Assembly: GCF_018129685.1 (NCBI RefSeq)
Contig: NZ_JAFCLG010000001.1
Location: 1,426,001-1,490,000, forward strand
Reading direction: 5' to 3'
Source of the DNA: Bradyrhizobium manausense
Lineage (GTDB): Bacteria > Pseudomonadota > Alphaproteobacteria > Rhizobiales > Xanthobacteraceae
DNA: 64,000 nt
Part shown: positions 45,846 to 56,350 of the stretch, in pieces
Numbering within the stretch: the stretch's first letter is position 1
Layout: each line of letters starts with the position of its first letter
Notes under the pieces: model-generated
What the model was told of the DNA's origin: nothing
The model's input: only the letters and a program-made list of their open reading frames with translations
Databases searched by the model: none
Program-made: the position numbers and the translations under genes

Positions 45846-46093
45846 GCAGAGGTCTCCAGGGCCTTGAAATCCATGTGGTGCCGATGGCAGCACCTTACGG
45901 ACCTGAAGATGGGGGTCGCAGCCTTACCGCGCGCTGGCTGGGGGGTTAAACTTTCGTAATGAAGGAGGAGGCGCGCTGCGGCAGTTTAACGCAGGGCAAA
46001 AATCGCGGTCCTTCAGGAACTTAAAACGGTTCGGGCGACGCGCGGCGAAGCGCCCGTTGGGGGCGATAAACGTCCCGCGCATCACCGATATGG

Positions 46094-46576
46094 CTAGGAC
46101 GACTTTGCGTCTTCGGACATCAACGCCGCGAGCTTGGCTTCTTCGTCGGGCGTCAGCGGCGGCGTCGGGGCATCTGCACCGTCGTGCGCGCGACGGCGAT
46201 TTTGCCACCACAGCGCAAAGCCGCCAGCGACCAGCAGCAGTGGCGCGAGCAGCCACAGCAGCATGGTCTGCCGTTCGAAGCGCGGCTTGAGCAGCACGAA
46301 CTCGCCATAACGCGCGACCAGGAAATCGAGCACTTGCGAATTGCTGTCACCCGCCGCGATCCGCTCGCGCACGAGCAGCCGCAGGTCGCGCGCGAGCGGC
46401 GCATCGGAATCGTCGATCGACTGGTTCTGACAGACCATGCAACGCAGCTCGCGCGACAGATCGCGCGCGCGCGCCTCCTTCACCGGATCGGACATGATCT
46501 CGTCGGGCTGCACGGCGTGCACCGCAGGCACCGCCAGCAGCATCAGCGCGACTAAAGCGGACATCATCCGGCGCAT
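46094..46576 (-). CDS. cycL: Cytochrome c maturation protein CcmH/CycL
   Basis: 160 residues. Signal peptide (ending A-V-H-A), then the thiol motif L-R-C-M-V-C-Q-N-Q-S-I near residue 45, which reduces apocytochrome Cys before heme attachment, then a membrane helix (about residues 104-124). Last gene of the cycHJKL cluster, three bases after cycK. Confidence 0.94.
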   Translation of the reverse strand: MRRMMSALVALMLLAVPAVHAVQPDEIMSDPVKEARARDLSRELRCMVCQNQSIDDSDAPLARDLRLLVRERIAAGDSNSQVLDFLVARYGEFVLLKPRFERQTMLLWLLAPLLLVAGGFALWWQNRRRAHDGADAPTPPLTPDEEAKLAALMSEDAKSS

Positions 46577-46579
46577 CGA

Positions 46580-48562
46580 TCACTCCGCCGGTTGCAGGCG
46601 CTGCCTGGCCCGCGCCGGCTTCGGCGCACCGACCCGCAATCGCCGGTCGGACAACGACAGCACGCCGCCGAACGCCATCAGCACCGGCCCCCACCAGATC
46701 AAGAGCACCAGCGGCTTGTGATAGATCCGCACGGCGATCGCGCCTTCGGGGGTGACGTCGCCGAGCGAGATGTAGAGCTGGCTCGCGCCACGAGTCAAAA
46801 GCGCAGCCTCGGTGGTCGAAGACCCTCGCGTGGTAAAATTGCGCTTCGACGGCGTCATCACGCTGAGCGGTTCGCCACCGCGGCTGACGTTGAACTGGGC
46901 GATCATCTCGCGGTAGTTCGGCCCCTGCCGCTCAAGCAAACCGTCCAGCTTCAGATCATATCCGGCGACCTGCGCGACGTCGTTCGGCTTCATCGTCGCG
47001 ATATATTCGCTGTTCCAGGTGGTCTCGCAGACGATCCCGATCATGGCGACGCCGAGGCCGGCGTGCGCAAATGCCGTGCCCCAGGCCGAGCGCGGCAGGC
47101 CGCGGGCGCGATGCAAGGTCGTCGTAAACGGCAGGCGAAACAGACCCGTGCGCTCGACCATGTCGGTCACGGCGCCAGCGATGACAAAAACGCCGAGCCC
47201 GATCGCCAATGGCGCCAGCGCGCTGCCGCCACGTGTCCAGGCCCACACAAGGGCGATCACCACGAGGCCCGCGACACCGGCCGCCAGCAGGCGCTGGGTG
47301 ACACCGAGCAGATCGCCGCGCTTCCAGGCCAGCATCGGCCCGAACGGCACGGCGAGCAGCAGCAGCACGAACAGCGGCACGAAGGAGAGATTGTAGAAGG
47401 GAGCCCCGACCGACATCTTGAAGTCGGCGAGCACTTCCATCGCCAACGGATAGAGCGTTCCGAACAGCACGACGGCGCAGGCCACGGTGAGCAGCAGATT
47501 GTTCAGCACCAGCGCGCCCTCGCGCGAGATCGGCGCGAACAGGCCGCCCTGCTTCAACGAGGTCGCGCGGCCCGCAAACAGCGACAGGCTGCCACCGATG
47601 AACAGGCAGAGGATCAGGAGAATGAACACGCCGCGGGTCGGATCATTGGCGAAGGCGTGCACGGAGGTGATGACACCCGAGCGCACCAGGAAGGTGCCGA
47701 GCAGCGACAGCGAGAAGGTCAGGATCGACAGAAGGATGGTCCAGACCTTCAGCGCGTTGCGCTTCTCCATCACCAGCGCCGAATGCAGCAGCGCGGTGCC
47801 GGCGAGCCACGGCATCAGCGAGGCGTTCTCGACCGGGTCCCAGAACCACCAGCCGCCCCAGCCGAGCTCGTAATAGGCCCAGTACGAGCCCATGGCGATG
47901 CCGAGCGTCAGGAAGATCCAGGCGACCAGCGTCCACGGCCGCACCCAGCGCGCCCAGGCCGCATCGATCCGCCCCTCGATCAGCGCCGCGATCGCAAAGG
48001 AGAACGAGATCGAGAAGCCGACATAGCCGAGATAGAGCATCGGCGGATGCACGGCCAGACCAATGTCCTGCAGCACCGGGTTGAGGTCGCGTCCCTCGAT
48101 CGGCGGGTTGACGATGCGCAGAAACGGATTGGAGGTGATCAGGATGAAGAGATAAAAGGCGCTCGCAATCCAGGCCTGGACGGCCAGCACATGCGCGCGC
48201 AGCGACAGCGGCAGATTGTTGCCGAAGGCCGCGACCAGCCCGCCGAACAGCGCCAGGATCGACACCCACAACAGCATCGAGCCTTCATGGTTTCCCCACA
48301 CGCCGGTGATCTTGTAGATCAGCGGTTTCATGGAGTGCGAATTCTCGTAGACGTTGGCGACGGAGAAGTCCGAGTTCACGTGGAGCGTCACCAGCGCAAT
48401 GAAGGATGCGCCGACGAACAGGAGCTGCGCCAGCGCGGTGGAGCGCGCCACGTTCATCAGCGCGGGATCGCGCAGGCGCGCGCCGATGACAGGCACGAAG
48501 GACTGGATCAGCGCCAGCGCGAGTGCCAGCACCAGCGCGTAATGTCCTGCTTCCGCGATCAC
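46580..48562 (-). CDS. cycK: Cytochrome c heme lyase subunit CcmF/CycK
   Basis: 660 residues with about 14 membrane helices. The conserved tryptophan-rich WWD-type segment [14 protein letters not shown] occurs in the middle, and conserved His residues that bind heme lie in the flanking loops (G-N-H-E-G-S, H-P-P-M-L-Y). It takes heme from CcmE and attaches it to apocytochrome c on the periplasmic face. The start overlaps the cycJ stop by four bases. Confidence 0.96.
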   Translation of the reverse strand: MIAEAGHYALVLALALALIQSFVPVIGARLRDPALMNVARSTALAQLLFVGASFIALVTLHVNSDFSVANVYENSHSMKPLIYKITGVWGNHEGSMLLWVSILALFGGLVAAFGNNLPLSLRAHVLAVQAWIASAFYLFILITSNPFLRIVNPPIEGRDLNPVLQDIGLAVHPPMLYLGYVGFSISFSFAIAALIEGRIDAAWARWVRPWTLVAWIFLTLGIAMGSYWAYYELGWGGWWFWDPVENASLMPWLAGTALLHSALVMEKRNALKVWTILLSILTFSLSLLGTFLVRSGVITSVHAFANDPTRGVFILLILCLFIGGSLSLFAGRATSLKQGGLFAPISREGALVLNNLLLTVACAVVLFGTLYPLAMEVLADFKMSVGAPFYNLSFVPLFVLLLLAVPFGPMLAWKRGDLLGVTQRLLAAGVAGLVVIALVWAWTRGGSALAPLAIGLGVFVIAGAVTDMVERTGLFRLPFTTTLHRARGLPRSAWGTAFAHAGLGVAMIGIVCETTWNSEYIATMKPNDVAQVAGYDLKLDGLLERQGPNYREMIAQFNVSRGGEPLSVMTPSKRNFTTRGSSTTEAALLTRGASQLYISLGDVTPEGAIAVRIYHKPLVLLIWWGPVLMAFGGVLSLSDRRLRVGAPKPARARQRLQPAE

Positions 48563-49080
48563 CGCACTGCTCCCTGCGAATTGCCCTGCGCCGTCGTCGC
48601 CGCCGGCTTCATGCCATCGGAATTCTTGTTGGAATCCTTGGCGCCGTAATCGTCCTTCCAGTGCCCCTGCTTCTTCAGGGCATCGGCGACGTCCTTGGGC
48701 ATGTAGGTCTCGTCATGCTTGGCAAGCACGGTGTCGGCCTTGAACACGCCGTTGCCATCGAGCGCACCTTCGGCGACGACGCCCTGCCCTTCACGGAACA
48801 GATCCGGCAGGATGCCCTTGTAGGCGACGGGCAATTTGGCGCCGCCATCGGCAACTTCAAACGTCACGGCGAGATTGTCGCCGCGCTGGAGCGAACCGGG
48901 CTGCACCAGGCCGCCAAGACGGAAACGTTTGCCGGGCTGGACGTGCTTTTCGGCCACCATGGTCGGGGTCGAGAAGAACACGATGGAATCGCGAAGTGCG
49001 TTGAGCACCAGCGCGGCCGCGAGCGCGAGCACGCCGAGCGAGCCGCCGATGATGGTCATACGTCGCTGCTTGCGCGTCAT
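48559..49080 (-). CDS. cycJ: Heme chaperone CcmE/CycJ
   Basis: 173 residues from the ATG at 49080. N-terminal membrane anchor ([17 protein letters not shown]), then the periplasmic OB-fold with [10 protein letters not shown] and the heme-binding motif [10 protein letters not shown], whose His forms the covalent bond to heme. A charged C-terminal tail follows. It delivers heme to CycK. Confidence 0.96.
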   Translation of the reverse strand: MTRKQRRMTIIGGSLGVLALAAALVLNALRDSIVFFSTPTMVAEKHVQPGKRFRLGGLVQPGSLQRGDNLAVTFEVADGGAKLPVAYKGILPDLFREGQGVVAEGALDGNGVFKADTVLAKHDETYMPKDVADALKKQGHWKDDYGAKDSNKNSDGMKPAATTAQGNSQGAVR

Positions 49081-49117
49081 GGCGTATCCGTTCTCCGCTC
49101 GCCTCGTCCTGCGACTG

Positions 49118-50230
49118 TCATCCGTCGAGCCCGAGAGTCCTGAGGCCTTCATTGAGTTGGCGCAGCCGCTCGGTATCCTTGGCAACCGCCTGGCGGGCGT
49201 CGGTCGTCGCACCAAGCGCCTTGTCGCGATCGCCCATCACGAGATAGGCGCGCACCAGACGCAGCCAGCCCTCGACGTCGTCGCCGTTCTGCTTGAGGCG
49301 CGTGGCGAGACGTTCGACCATGCCGCGGATCATCGCGTTGCGATCGCCGTCGTTCATCTCCTTGGACGCCGCGATGGTCTCGTCCGGGAGCGCCGGCATC
49401 GTCACGCCGCCGCCGACCCGCGCGAGCGAGGTCTGCACCAGGGGCCGCCACGGCGCATCCGCCGGTGCTTTCGCCAGCAGCGCGCGCCAGATGTTGGCGG
49501 CGTCGTCCTTGCGGCCGTCCTGCTCGGCCGCGAGCCCGAGGAAATAGTTCGCCTTGGGATCGTCGGCGCTCAGCGCATGCGCGCGCTCGAACTCGGCCTT
49601 GGCCTCCGCCGTCACCACGCCGCTGGCAGCAGCCGCGATCGCCTCGCCGAGATCGGAGCGGCGCTCGGCGCTCTCGCCGTTATAGGTGATCGAATTGCGA
49701 TAGGCGCGCACGGCCTCGTCGAAACGGCCAAGACGCTCCAGCACCGGCGCAAGCACGTTCCAGCCGCGACCATCGGTCGGATTCTTCTCCAGATGTTGCT
49801 GGACCTGCGCCACGAGGTTTTCGAGCGACTGCGCCATGTTGGTGCCAGCCCCGGGCTCGCGCTGCGCCAGCGGGGCATCGCGAAGTGCGGGCGAGCCGAG
49901 CGGACCATAAGTCGCGACCGCCACCAGAGGCAGGCCGACGAGCGCCAGCACGGCCGCTGCGCGGCGCCATCTGAGGTTGGGTGCCGGGGCGATCGCGGAC
50001 TCGCTGCTGTCAGCGGCGAGAAGCCTGCGGCTTATCTCGATGCGCGCCGCCTCGGCTTCCGGCGCGGCGATCAGTCCTGCGGCAAGATCGCGCTCGATCT
50101 CAGCCAGCTGGTCCTTGTAAACCGCGACTTCGCTGCCTTGATTGTCGGGACGTCCGCTACGGCCGAGCGGCCAGATCACGGCGAATATCGCCGCGACCGT
50201 CATCAGCGCGAACACGAACCATAGCGTCAT
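49118..50230 (-). CDS. cycH: Cytochrome c maturation protein CcmI/CycH
   Basis: 370 residues from the ATG at 50230. Two membrane helices (about residues 3-20 and 90-110) and a periplasmic TPR domain ([20 protein letters not shown], then [14 protein letters not shown]). It binds apocytochrome c and brings it to the lyase. First gene of the cycHJKL operon. Confidence 0.94.
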   Translation of the reverse strand: MTLWFVFALMTVAAIFAVIWPLGRSGRPDNQGSEVAVYKDQLAEIERDLAAGLIAAPEAEAARIEISRRLLAADSSESAIAPAPNLRWRRAAAVLALVGLPLVAVATYGPLGSPALRDAPLAQREPGAGTNMAQSLENLVAQVQQHLEKNPTDGRGWNVLAPVLERLGRFDEAVRAYRNSITYNGESAERRSDLGEAIAAAASGVVTAEAKAEFERAHALSADDPKANYFLGLAAEQDGRKDDAANIWRALLAKAPADAPWRPLVQTSLARVGGGVTMPALPDETIAASKEMNDGDRNAMIRGMVERLATRLKQNGDDVEGWLRLVRAYLVMGDRDKALGATTDARQAVAKDTERLRQLNEGLRTLGLDG

Positions 50231-50361
50231 CGGGCAAGCTTCCGGCGGCGCGCAAGCCGCGCCTCCATGTGGCTTTACACCACGGCCGGACGATGCGGCA
50301 ATTGACAATTGTCAATTTGGCGCGAGCGCGCGCGGTCCCGAAATAGTGAAAATCCAACGGC

Positions 50362-50631
50362 TTAGCCGATCTCGAAGTCCGCGCTTTGGGCGGCGTGCTC
50401 GCCGTGTCCGTTGAGGGCCCTCAGGAAGTATGTTCCGGGCGCGATGGCGTCGGGCAATCGGATTCGCAAGGCCCCGACCGGAACAGGCGAGGCGACGCGT
50501 GTCACCGTCTCGGGCAGTTGCCGACCGCTTGCCTTTTCGACCAGCACCACCTTCGCGCCGACCATCAACCTTTGATATTTGGCAACAATGACGCGGTTTT
50601 CAATTTCGATGGAGCTGATAATGGGTTTCAT
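50362..50631 (-). CDS. Hypothetical small beta-rich protein
   Basis: 89 residues without signal peptide or membrane helix. The pattern of short strands (I-S-S-I-E-I-E-N-R-V-I-V-A-K-Y, V-V-L-V-E-K, L-R-I-R-L-P-D-A-I-A-P-G-T-Y-F-L-R-A-L-N) suggests an Ig-like or carbohydrate-module type fold such as IPT/TIG. A weak RBS precedes the ATG. It stands alone. Coding use is normal, so I think it is a real gene, but I cannot give a function. Confidence 0.62.
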   Translation of the reverse strand: MKPIISSIEIENRVIVAKYQRLMVGAKVVLVEKASGRQLPETVTRVASPVPVGALRIRLPDAIAPGTYFLRALNGHGEHAAQSADFEIG

Positions 50632-50730
50632 GCGCCCACAGATAGAAATTCCAACTGCATGCGCGGGACCGTAGGGCCCTCAGCCGGCACCGTCAACCAC
50701 AAATTGTGGATACGAAAAATTGCGCCTGAA

Positions 50731-52134
50731 TCAGCTCGCGCGCGTCGATTTGCGCTCGCCGGTCGCCGCGTTCTCCGCGGCGCGGCTCATCAGCGAGGCG
50801 TAATCGTCGCCGAACAGCACCTGGCAGAAGCGGATCGCGGCCTGAACCTGCTGTTGGCGGTAGGTGCGGACCTTGTGATCGGCGCCGCGCAGCGACTGCA
50901 CCGCCTGCTCGGTCGACCGCTCCACATATTGCTGCAGGTCGGAATAGGTGCGCAGCGTCACCTCGTTGATCGCCAGCTCGCTGGCGTAGTTGCGGCAGGT
51001 CGCGACGAAGTCGATCAGCGCCACGGTCTCCTCGACCTCGGTGATGTCGATCCGTGCTCCGGGCGGAATGTCCTTTTCAGGGCGCTGGCGCAGGATGCGG
51101 CGAACGCGGCCGGGAACGCTGTCGATCTCCGATTGCAGTGCATTGGAGATGTCGGCCCGGATCGAGGTCAGCTGCTTGCCCCAGACGGAATCGTTGCGCA
51201 GGTCGAGTTCGGTGCGCAGGCCGCGCACGCCGTCATGCAGCGTCTTCAGATTGTCGGCGATGGTCTCGAAATGACCGCGCTTGATGTCCATGCGCAGATT
51301 GGCGGCGACGCGAGACAAGTCGTGCAGCGCAATCGTGACGGCGACGCCATAGGGCGTCGCGGCGACACGGATCTCGTCATCGGACGCGGCGATCTTGATG
51401 GCAAGGCGAATGATCTGCCACGGCGCGGTCATGCGCTGGACCACCATTGACAGTGCAAACGGCAGCATCTGCGGGGTCTGCAGCGCAGGAATGTTCAGCG
51501 CAGCGGTCACCGAGGCGATCTGGGGATCGCCGAACGCACGCAGAAAGCGAGGCAGCTTTTCATTGAGCGTGGCGATCGCCTCGCGAACGGCGAGCACCGC
51601 GCCGATCGAATAGAGGTCTTCGATCACGCTGGGCGGACCGACACGTGCGAGCGCGCGCGACTTGTCGCCGCCGCCCGGCCCTGTGAGCTCGAAGATGGCG
51701 TCGGCGGCAACCGCCTGGAGCTCTTGTGCCAGCGCCTCGACCTGCCCCGAATTGTCTGTCGCCGGCATGCGCGCGAGCGCCGCCTCGAATTCGCTGATCT
51801 TGTCGGGGGCGCCATCGCGGCCGAGCCATTGCCAGATCGGATGCAGCGAGGAGCGGCGGATCTGGCCGACCCGGATCGGGGCGCCGGCCTCCACCAGGAA
51901 CGGTTCCAGCACCTGGAACAGCAGCCGCGACAGATCGTCGGTCCGCGGCGGTGGAGCTTCGTCGGCCTCGCTCTTGCGCACGATCTTGCGCAGCTGCTCG
52001 AGCACGAGGGTCGCCACAGCCGTGTCCTGGCCGCGCTCGAGCGCGCGCTCGAACTCCCGCATCAGCAGCGCCTGCGCCTGCGGCGGGAGCTGTGCGAGAT
52101 ATTCCCTCAGCCGCTCGATCGATGTCTGGCTCAT
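50731..52134 (-). CDS. Conserved hypothetical protein, 467 residues, mostly helical
   Basis: A soluble, mostly alpha-helical protein without signal sequence. It starts S-Q-T-S-I-E-R-L-R-E-Y-L-A-Q-L-P-P-Q-A-Q and has a proline-rich joint (E-A-P-P-P-R-T-D-D), a P-I-W-Q-W-L-G-R-D segment and a helical C-terminal half with a short C-R-N-Y-A-S-E-L-A-I-N-E. I recall proteins like this annotated as hypothetical throughout Bradyrhizobium and Rhodopseudomonas. No enzyme motif is seen. It has its own promoter region and is not obviously linked to either neighbour. Confidence 0.75.
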   Translation of the reverse strand: MSQTSIERLREYLAQLPPQAQALLMREFERALERGQDTAVATLVLEQLRKIVRKSEADEAPPPRTDDLSRLLFQVLEPFLVEAGAPIRVGQIRRSSLHPIWQWLGRDGAPDKISEFEAALARMPATDNSGQVEALAQELQAVAADAIFELTGPGGGDKSRALARVGPPSVIEDLYSIGAVLAVREAIATLNEKLPRFLRAFGDPQIASVTAALNIPALQTPQMLPFALSMVVQRMTAPWQIIRLAIKIAASDDEIRVAATPYGVAVTIALHDLSRVAANLRMDIKRGHFETIADNLKTLHDGVRGLRTELDLRNDSVWGKQLTSIRADISNALQSEIDSVPGRVRRILRQRPEKDIPPGARIDITEVEETVALIDFVATCRNYASELAINEVTLRTYSDLQQYVERSTEQAVQSLRGADHKVRTYRQQQVQAAIRFCQVLFGDDYASLMSRAAENAATGERKSTRAS

Positions 52135-52282
52135 GCGCCCGGGTAATGCACGGTAAGATGGCGGACGTAGGATGCGTCCTCGCCGATCATAGGTGGGCGC
52201 GCCTTAAGAAGCCGTTGAGGACGTCGTTCCGAATACCTCCGGTTTCGCCCGGAAGCCAAAATAATCGTTTGAGATCAGAGGA

Positions 52283-53707
52283 TTAAATTCCCGGCAACAC
52301 CAGCTCGGCGCGCAGGCCCCCGATCGGGGCGCCGCCGAGCGAGAGGCTGCCGCCATACAGCGCGGCGAGGTCCGTCACAATCGACAGGCCGAGCCCCGAG
52401 CCCGGCTTGGATTCGTCGAGCCGCTGGCCGCGCCGGGAGACCTGGGCGCGCTCGGCCTCCGAGAGGCCGCGGCCGTCGTCATCGACGATGATCCGTAGCC
52501 TGGGCCCTGCCCCCGCCTGCTGCGGGGCCTCCACCAAAACCTCAATGAAGACGCGCGAGGCGGCCCATTTGCAGGCATTGTCGACGAGGTTGCCGACCAT
52601 CTCCTCCAGATCCTGCCGCTCGCCCCGGAACTTTGCCGACGGATCGGCCTTGGCCTCGATCGCGATGCCGCGGCCACGATAGATCTTTTCCATGGTCCGC
52701 CGCAGCGCTTCGATCGCGGGGGCGACCTCCGTCACGGTACCGACGACCGAGACTCTCGCCGCGATGCGAGCGCGCTCCAGATGATGGGCGAGCTGGCTCC
52801 GCATCACCTCGGCCTGTTCCATCACCTTGGCGGAGAACGGATCGGCGGCGTGGGCGCCGGCCTCGTTGACGATGACCGAGAGCGGCGTCTTGATCGCGTG
52901 CGCGAGATTGCCGACATGGGTGCGGGCGCGCTCGACGATCTCCCTGTTGGCATCGATCAGCGCGTTGGTCTCGCGCGCCAGCGGCGCGATCTCGACCGGG
53001 AATTCACCCTCGAGCCGCTCGGCTCTCCCCGAACGGATGTCGGCGATGGATTCGGAGATGCGTTTGAGCGGGGCGAGACCGAAGCGAACCTGGAACACGG
53101 TCGTGAGCAGCAGCACGATGCCGAGCGCGGTGAACGTGCCGCCGAGGTAGTAGTCGAAGCTCCGCGTTTCGTCGAAAATCTCGGTGTCGTCGCCCGCGAC
53201 GCTGACGAGATATTTGCCATCGCTGCCGAGATCGACGGGGCGCTCGACCATGCGCAGATTCTGGCCCTCCGGCCCGTCGACATAAGCGAGGCGAATGCCG
53301 GCGGCGGTGAGCTCGGTACCCTGATCTTCGAGTTTCGGCAGCTTCTTGTCCCACAGCGAGCGCGAGGAGCGCACCTCCGGCTTCTCGGTGTCGGTGCGCG
53401 TGATCTGCCAGTACCAGCCGGACAGCGGCAGCTCGAACAGTGGCTCGCCGAGCGACTGGAACTGTCGGTCGGGCGGTTCGTCGGGCGTGGCGACCTCGGC
53501 GATCAGGGTGCGCAGATAGAGGTTGAGCCGGCGGTCGAAGGCGCGTTCGGTTGCGTTCTTGTAGACCGACGACAGCACCACGCCCGTGATCGCCAGGATC
53601 ACCACGAGCCAGGCGGTCGCCGACAGGAACAGGCGATTCGCAAGCGAGCTGGCGGGCATCGGAATGATCCCGGAGGCGCGAGGTGGCGGCATGGCGTCGG
53701 CGGTCAT
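52283..53707 (-). CDS. feuQ: Sensor histidine kinase, FeuQ-like
   Basis: 474 residues. Two membrane helices (about residues 29-49 and 190-210) with a periplasmic domain of about 140 residues, HAMP, then a PhoQ-like dimerisation domain with V-G-N-L-A-H-A-I-K-T-P-L-S-V-I (phosphoacceptor His) and HATPase motifs (N-L-V-D-N-A-C-K-W, D-D-D-G-R-G-L, G-S-G-L-G-L-S-I). The H-A-I-K-T-P form is typical of the FeuQ/PhoQ branch. The partner regulator lies 46 bases upstream. In rhizobia FeuPQ controls envelope and osmotic-adaptation functions. Confidence 0.82.
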   Translation of the reverse strand: MTADAMPPPRASGIIPMPASSLANRLFLSATAWLVVILAITGVVLSSVYKNATERAFDRRLNLYLRTLIAEVATPDEPPDRQFQSLGEPLFELPLSGWYWQITRTDTEKPEVRSSRSLWDKKLPKLEDQGTELTAAGIRLAYVDGPEGQNLRMVERPVDLGSDGKYLVSVAGDDTEIFDETRSFDYYLGGTFTALGIVLLLTTVFQVRFGLAPLKRISESIADIRSGRAERLEGEFPVEIAPLARETNALIDANREIVERARTHVGNLAHAIKTPLSVIVNEAGAHAADPFSAKVMEQAEVMRSQLAHHLERARIAARVSVVGTVTEVAPAIEALRRTMEKIYRGRGIAIEAKADPSAKFRGERQDLEEMVGNLVDNACKWAASRVFIEVLVEAPQQAGAGPRLRIIVDDDGRGLSEAERAQVSRRGQRLDESKPGSGLGLSIVTDLAALYGGSLSLGGAPIGGLRAELVLPGI

Positions 53708-53753
53708 ATCAGGACCAAGGCCCGTGGCGGCCCGCCCGTCAAGCCCACAGCTC

Positions 53754-54425
53754 TCAGGCGCCGGCCGGCGGCGGGGTCAGGAGATAGCCAAGGCCGCGGA
53801 CGGTCTGGATGATATCGACGTCAAGCTTCTTGCGGATGCGTCCGACGAAGACCTCAATCGTGTTGGAGTCGCGATCGAAGTCCTGATCGTAGAGGTGCTC
53901 GACCAGCTCGGTACGCGACACGACGCGCCCCGAATGGTGCATCAGATAGGCCAGAAGCCGATATTCGTGCGAGGTCATCTTGACCGGGTTGCCTGACACG
54001 CTGACGCGGCCGGTGCGGGTGTCGAGGGTGACCGGGCCGCAGGAGAGCTCGCTCTGGGCATGGCCGGTGGAGCGGCGCAGCAGCGCACGGATGCGCGCCA
54101 GCACCTCTTCCAGATGGAACGGCTTGGCGACGTAATCGTCGGCGCCGGCATCGAAACCCTGAACCTTGTCGCTCCAACGGTCGCGTGCGGTCAGGATCAG
54201 GACCGGCATGGTGCGGCCGTTGCGGCGCCAGGCCTCCAGCACAGAGATGCCGTCCTTCTTGGGCAGGCCGATGTCGAGCACCACGGCGTCATACGGTTCG
54301 TTGTCGCCGAGATAGTGTCCTTCCTCACCGTCGAAGGCACGGTCGACGACATAGCCGGCGTCCGTCAGCGCCTTGGTGAGCTGGCGATTGAGATCCGGGT
54401 CGTCCTCAACGACAAGCAGGCGCAC
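53754..54425 (-). CDS. feuP: Response regulator, FeuP-like (OmpR/PhoP family)
   Basis: 223 residues from a GTG at 54425, with GGAGAG six bases upstream. Receiver with V-V-E-D-D-P-D-L, phospho-Asp in V-V-L-D-I-G-L-P and Lys in Y-V-A-K-P-F-H; winged helix with M-T-S-H-E-Y-R-L-L-A-Y-L-M and E-V-F-V-G-R-I-R-K-K-L. The sequence is close to rhizobial FeuP in length and motif order. It would be phosphorylated by the FeuQ-like kinase downstream. Confidence 0.86.
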   Translation of the reverse strand: MRLLVVEDDPDLNRQLTKALTDAGYVVDRAFDGEEGHYLGDNEPYDAVVLDIGLPKKDGISVLEAWRRNGRTMPVLILTARDRWSDKVQGFDAGADDYVAKPFHLEEVLARIRALLRRSTGHAQSELSCGPVTLDTRTGRVSVSGNPVKMTSHEYRLLAYLMHHSGRVVSRTELVEHLYDQDFDRDSNTIEVFVGRIRKKLDVDIIQTVRGLGYLLTPPPAGA

Positions 54426-54656
54426 GCTTCTCTCCAAAAATAGACTGCACGATCGATCGCCCGAGATGAGCAATTCCGGCGTGAACTGAGTATGAACGCG
54501 GGGAACTGCCTGCGTTACTTTTTGGTCATATACGATCTGTTCGCGACAAACGCGACTGCGCCCGCCAGGCCACTTTGACGAAACGGCGGCACGGCGGGCG
54601 CAATGTGCCGCGTCGCGCGGCTATACGGAAGGTCCGCCCTTCCTGTCAGCCTGCCG

Positions 54657-54812
54657 TCAGGTCCGGAAGAACACGAACCAGATGACGGCAAGAATCAGGA
54701 TCGCAAGCCCGGTCGAAATGGCTAGCAGGGCTGCCACCGACGGGCCAGGTTCGCCCTGGCGTGCCTCGGTCGCGGTCTCGATGATGGGATGGTCCTCGCG
54801 CCTGGTTGCCAT
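54657..54812 (-). CDS. 51-residue single-pass membrane microprotein
   Basis: From the ATG at 54812 (GAGG at good spacing): a polar N-terminus of about 26 residues (M-A-T-R-R-E-D-H-P-I-I-E-T-A-T-E), then one membrane helix (V-A-A-L-L-A-I-S-T-G-L-A-I-L-I-L-A-V-I-W) and an end F-V-F-F-R-T. Longer frames upstream have no RBS. Unknown function. Confidence 0.65.
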   Translation of the reverse strand: MATRREDHPIIETATEARQGEPGPSVAALLAISTGLAILILAVIWFVFFRT

Positions 54813-55044
54813 GGGTAGCCTCAATTCTGGATGTCGCCTCCGGTGACCGCGCCCCATCGCGGCCTGTGTCCCGAGCCAACGCCCGATCCGAATTGATGTT
54901 CCGGTTTTTGGACTGAATCGGGCCAATCGGCGGGGGTGAGCGACTGGTTAACGCAGTTGCAAGATTCCGATCGGAGCTGTGTATGATTCGGTGTTCTGCG
55001 ATGGTATCTTCATAGGTATGTCCCCGTTGCGTTTGGAGTAGCCC

Positions 55045-56055
55045 ATGGCCCCCCGCGCCAATTGGAAGGGTTTTCTGCGTCTGTCGCTCGTGACCTGCCC
55101 GGTCGCGCTGTATCCGGCCACGTCGGATACGGAGAAGGTCTCGTTCAACCAGATCAATCGCAAGACCGGCCACCGGATCAAATATCTCAAGGTCGACGCC
55201 GAGACCGGCGACGAGGTGACTTCCGAGGACATCGTCAAGGGCTACAAGGTCGACACCGACACCTACATCGAGGTCACCAAGGACGAGCTCGACGACATCG
55301 CGCTGGACTCGACCCACACGATCGACATCGACGAGTTCGTGCCGAAGACCGACATCGACAACCGCTATCTGATCCGCCCCTATTACCTCGTGCCGGACGG
55401 CAAGGTCGGCCATGACGCCTATGCGGTGATCCGCGAGACCATCCGCAGCATGAACAAGGTCGCGATCGGCCGCGTGGTGCTGACCAACCGCGAACACATC
55501 ATCGCGCTCGAGCCGCTCGAGGCCGGCCTGATGGGCACGCTGCTGCGCTACCCCTACGAGGTGCGCAGCGAGCGCGAATATTTCGACGACATCCAGGACG
55601 TGAAGCTGACGAAGGACATGCTCGACCTCGCCAAGCATATCGTCGAGAAGAAGTCCGGCGCGTTCGAGCCCGAGTTGTTCGAAGATCACTATGAGACCGC
55701 GCTGATCGATCTCATCAACAAGAAGCGCGCGGGCACACCGATCACGGCCAAGGCCGCGCCGAAGAGCGGCGGCAATGTCATCAATCTGATGGATGCGCTG
55801 AAAAAGAGCCTCGCGAACGAGAAGGACACGGCGCCTGCGGCAAAGGTCGTGAAGGAAACCGCCAAGGAAATCGCCAAGGAGACCGCCAAGGAGACCGCCA
55901 AGGCGAAGAAGCCGAAGAAGCGCGTCGAAGGCCAGCGCGAAATGCTGCTGCCGATCTCGGGCAAGGGCGGCAAGGACGCCGCGGCCAAGGAGACTGCCCC
56001 CAAGAAGGCCGACAAGCCGGTGCGCGCGACCGCGCGAACGAAGAAGGCCGGCTGA
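55045..56055 (+). CDS. ku: Ku-family DNA end-binding protein
   Basis: 336 residues. The Ku core fills about the first 255 residues: A-P-R-A-N-W-K-G-F-L-R-L-S-L-V-T-C-P-V-A-L-Y-P, a Y-x-K-V-D-T-D-T-Y segment, and Y-L-V-P-D-G-K-V-G-H-D-A-Y. It binds DNA ends as a ring-shaped homodimer and recruits LigD for non-homologous end joining; no ligD is seen in the window. The C-terminal tail is lysine-rich with four K-E-x-A-like repeats and several K-K patches, probably a DNA-binding extension. The gene has its own promoter and is followed by a small hypothetical gene. Confidence 0.95.
   Translation: MAPRANWKGFLRLSLVTCPVALYPATSDTEKVSFNQINRKTGHRIKYLKVDAETGDEVTSEDIVKGYKVDTDTYIEVTKDELDDIALDSTHTIDIDEFVPKTDIDNRYLIRPYYLVPDGKVGHDAYAVIRETIRSMNKVAIGRVVLTNREHIIALEPLEAGLMGTLLRYPYEVRSEREYFDDIQDVKLTKDMLDLAKHIVEKKSGAFEPELFEDHYETALIDLINKKRAGTPITAKAAPKSGGNVINLMDALKKSLANEKDTAPAAKVVKETAKEIAKETAKETAKAKKPKKRVEGQREMLLPISGKGGKDAAAKETAPKKADKPVRATARTKKAG
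55852..55899 (+). repeat. Four 12-base tandem repeats in ku
   Basis: Units AAGGA(A/G)A(C/T)CGCC at 55852, 55864, 55876 and 55888 encode K-E-(T/I)-A four times. Copy number may vary between strains, so this part could change the length of the basic tail. Confidence 0.85.
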
Positions 56056-56113
56056 AGCCATCGCATCGCCGACCGCGCCGTGACGTCTTCCCTCTTCGAT
56101 CGAGCGGCCTGAC

Positions 56114-56350
56114 ATGCCCTGGTCGACGCCGTTCGCCGATCCGATCAGCTTGCGCGGCGGACGCAGCCTGCGCACCCTGCAGGAGGCCGCCGACTTCATC
56201 ATGAAGCTGCCGGAAGCCGAGCAGCAGGAGCCGCGCTGGCAGACAGCAATCGAGATGCTGATCAACGCAGCGGAGACCGGCGGCGGCTGGCTGTTGTTCG
56301 CTCGCATCGGCATGCTGCGTGCGCTGAATGCCGATGGCCCGCGCGATTGA
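56114..56350 (+). CDS. Hypothetical protein downstream of ku
   Basis: 78 residues, soluble and helical (L-R-T-L-Q-E-A-A-D-F-I-M-K-L-P-E-A-E-Q, then W-Q-T-A-I-E-M-L-I-N-A-A-E). It starts 58 bases after ku on the same strand. The short helical plan is that of small proteins often annotated DUF-type next to rhizobial ku genes. A role in end joining is possible but not shown. Confidence 0.68.
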   Translation: MPWSTPFADPISLRGGRSLRTLQEAADFIMKLPEAEQQEPRWQTAIEMLINAAETGGGWLLFARIGMLRALNADGPRD

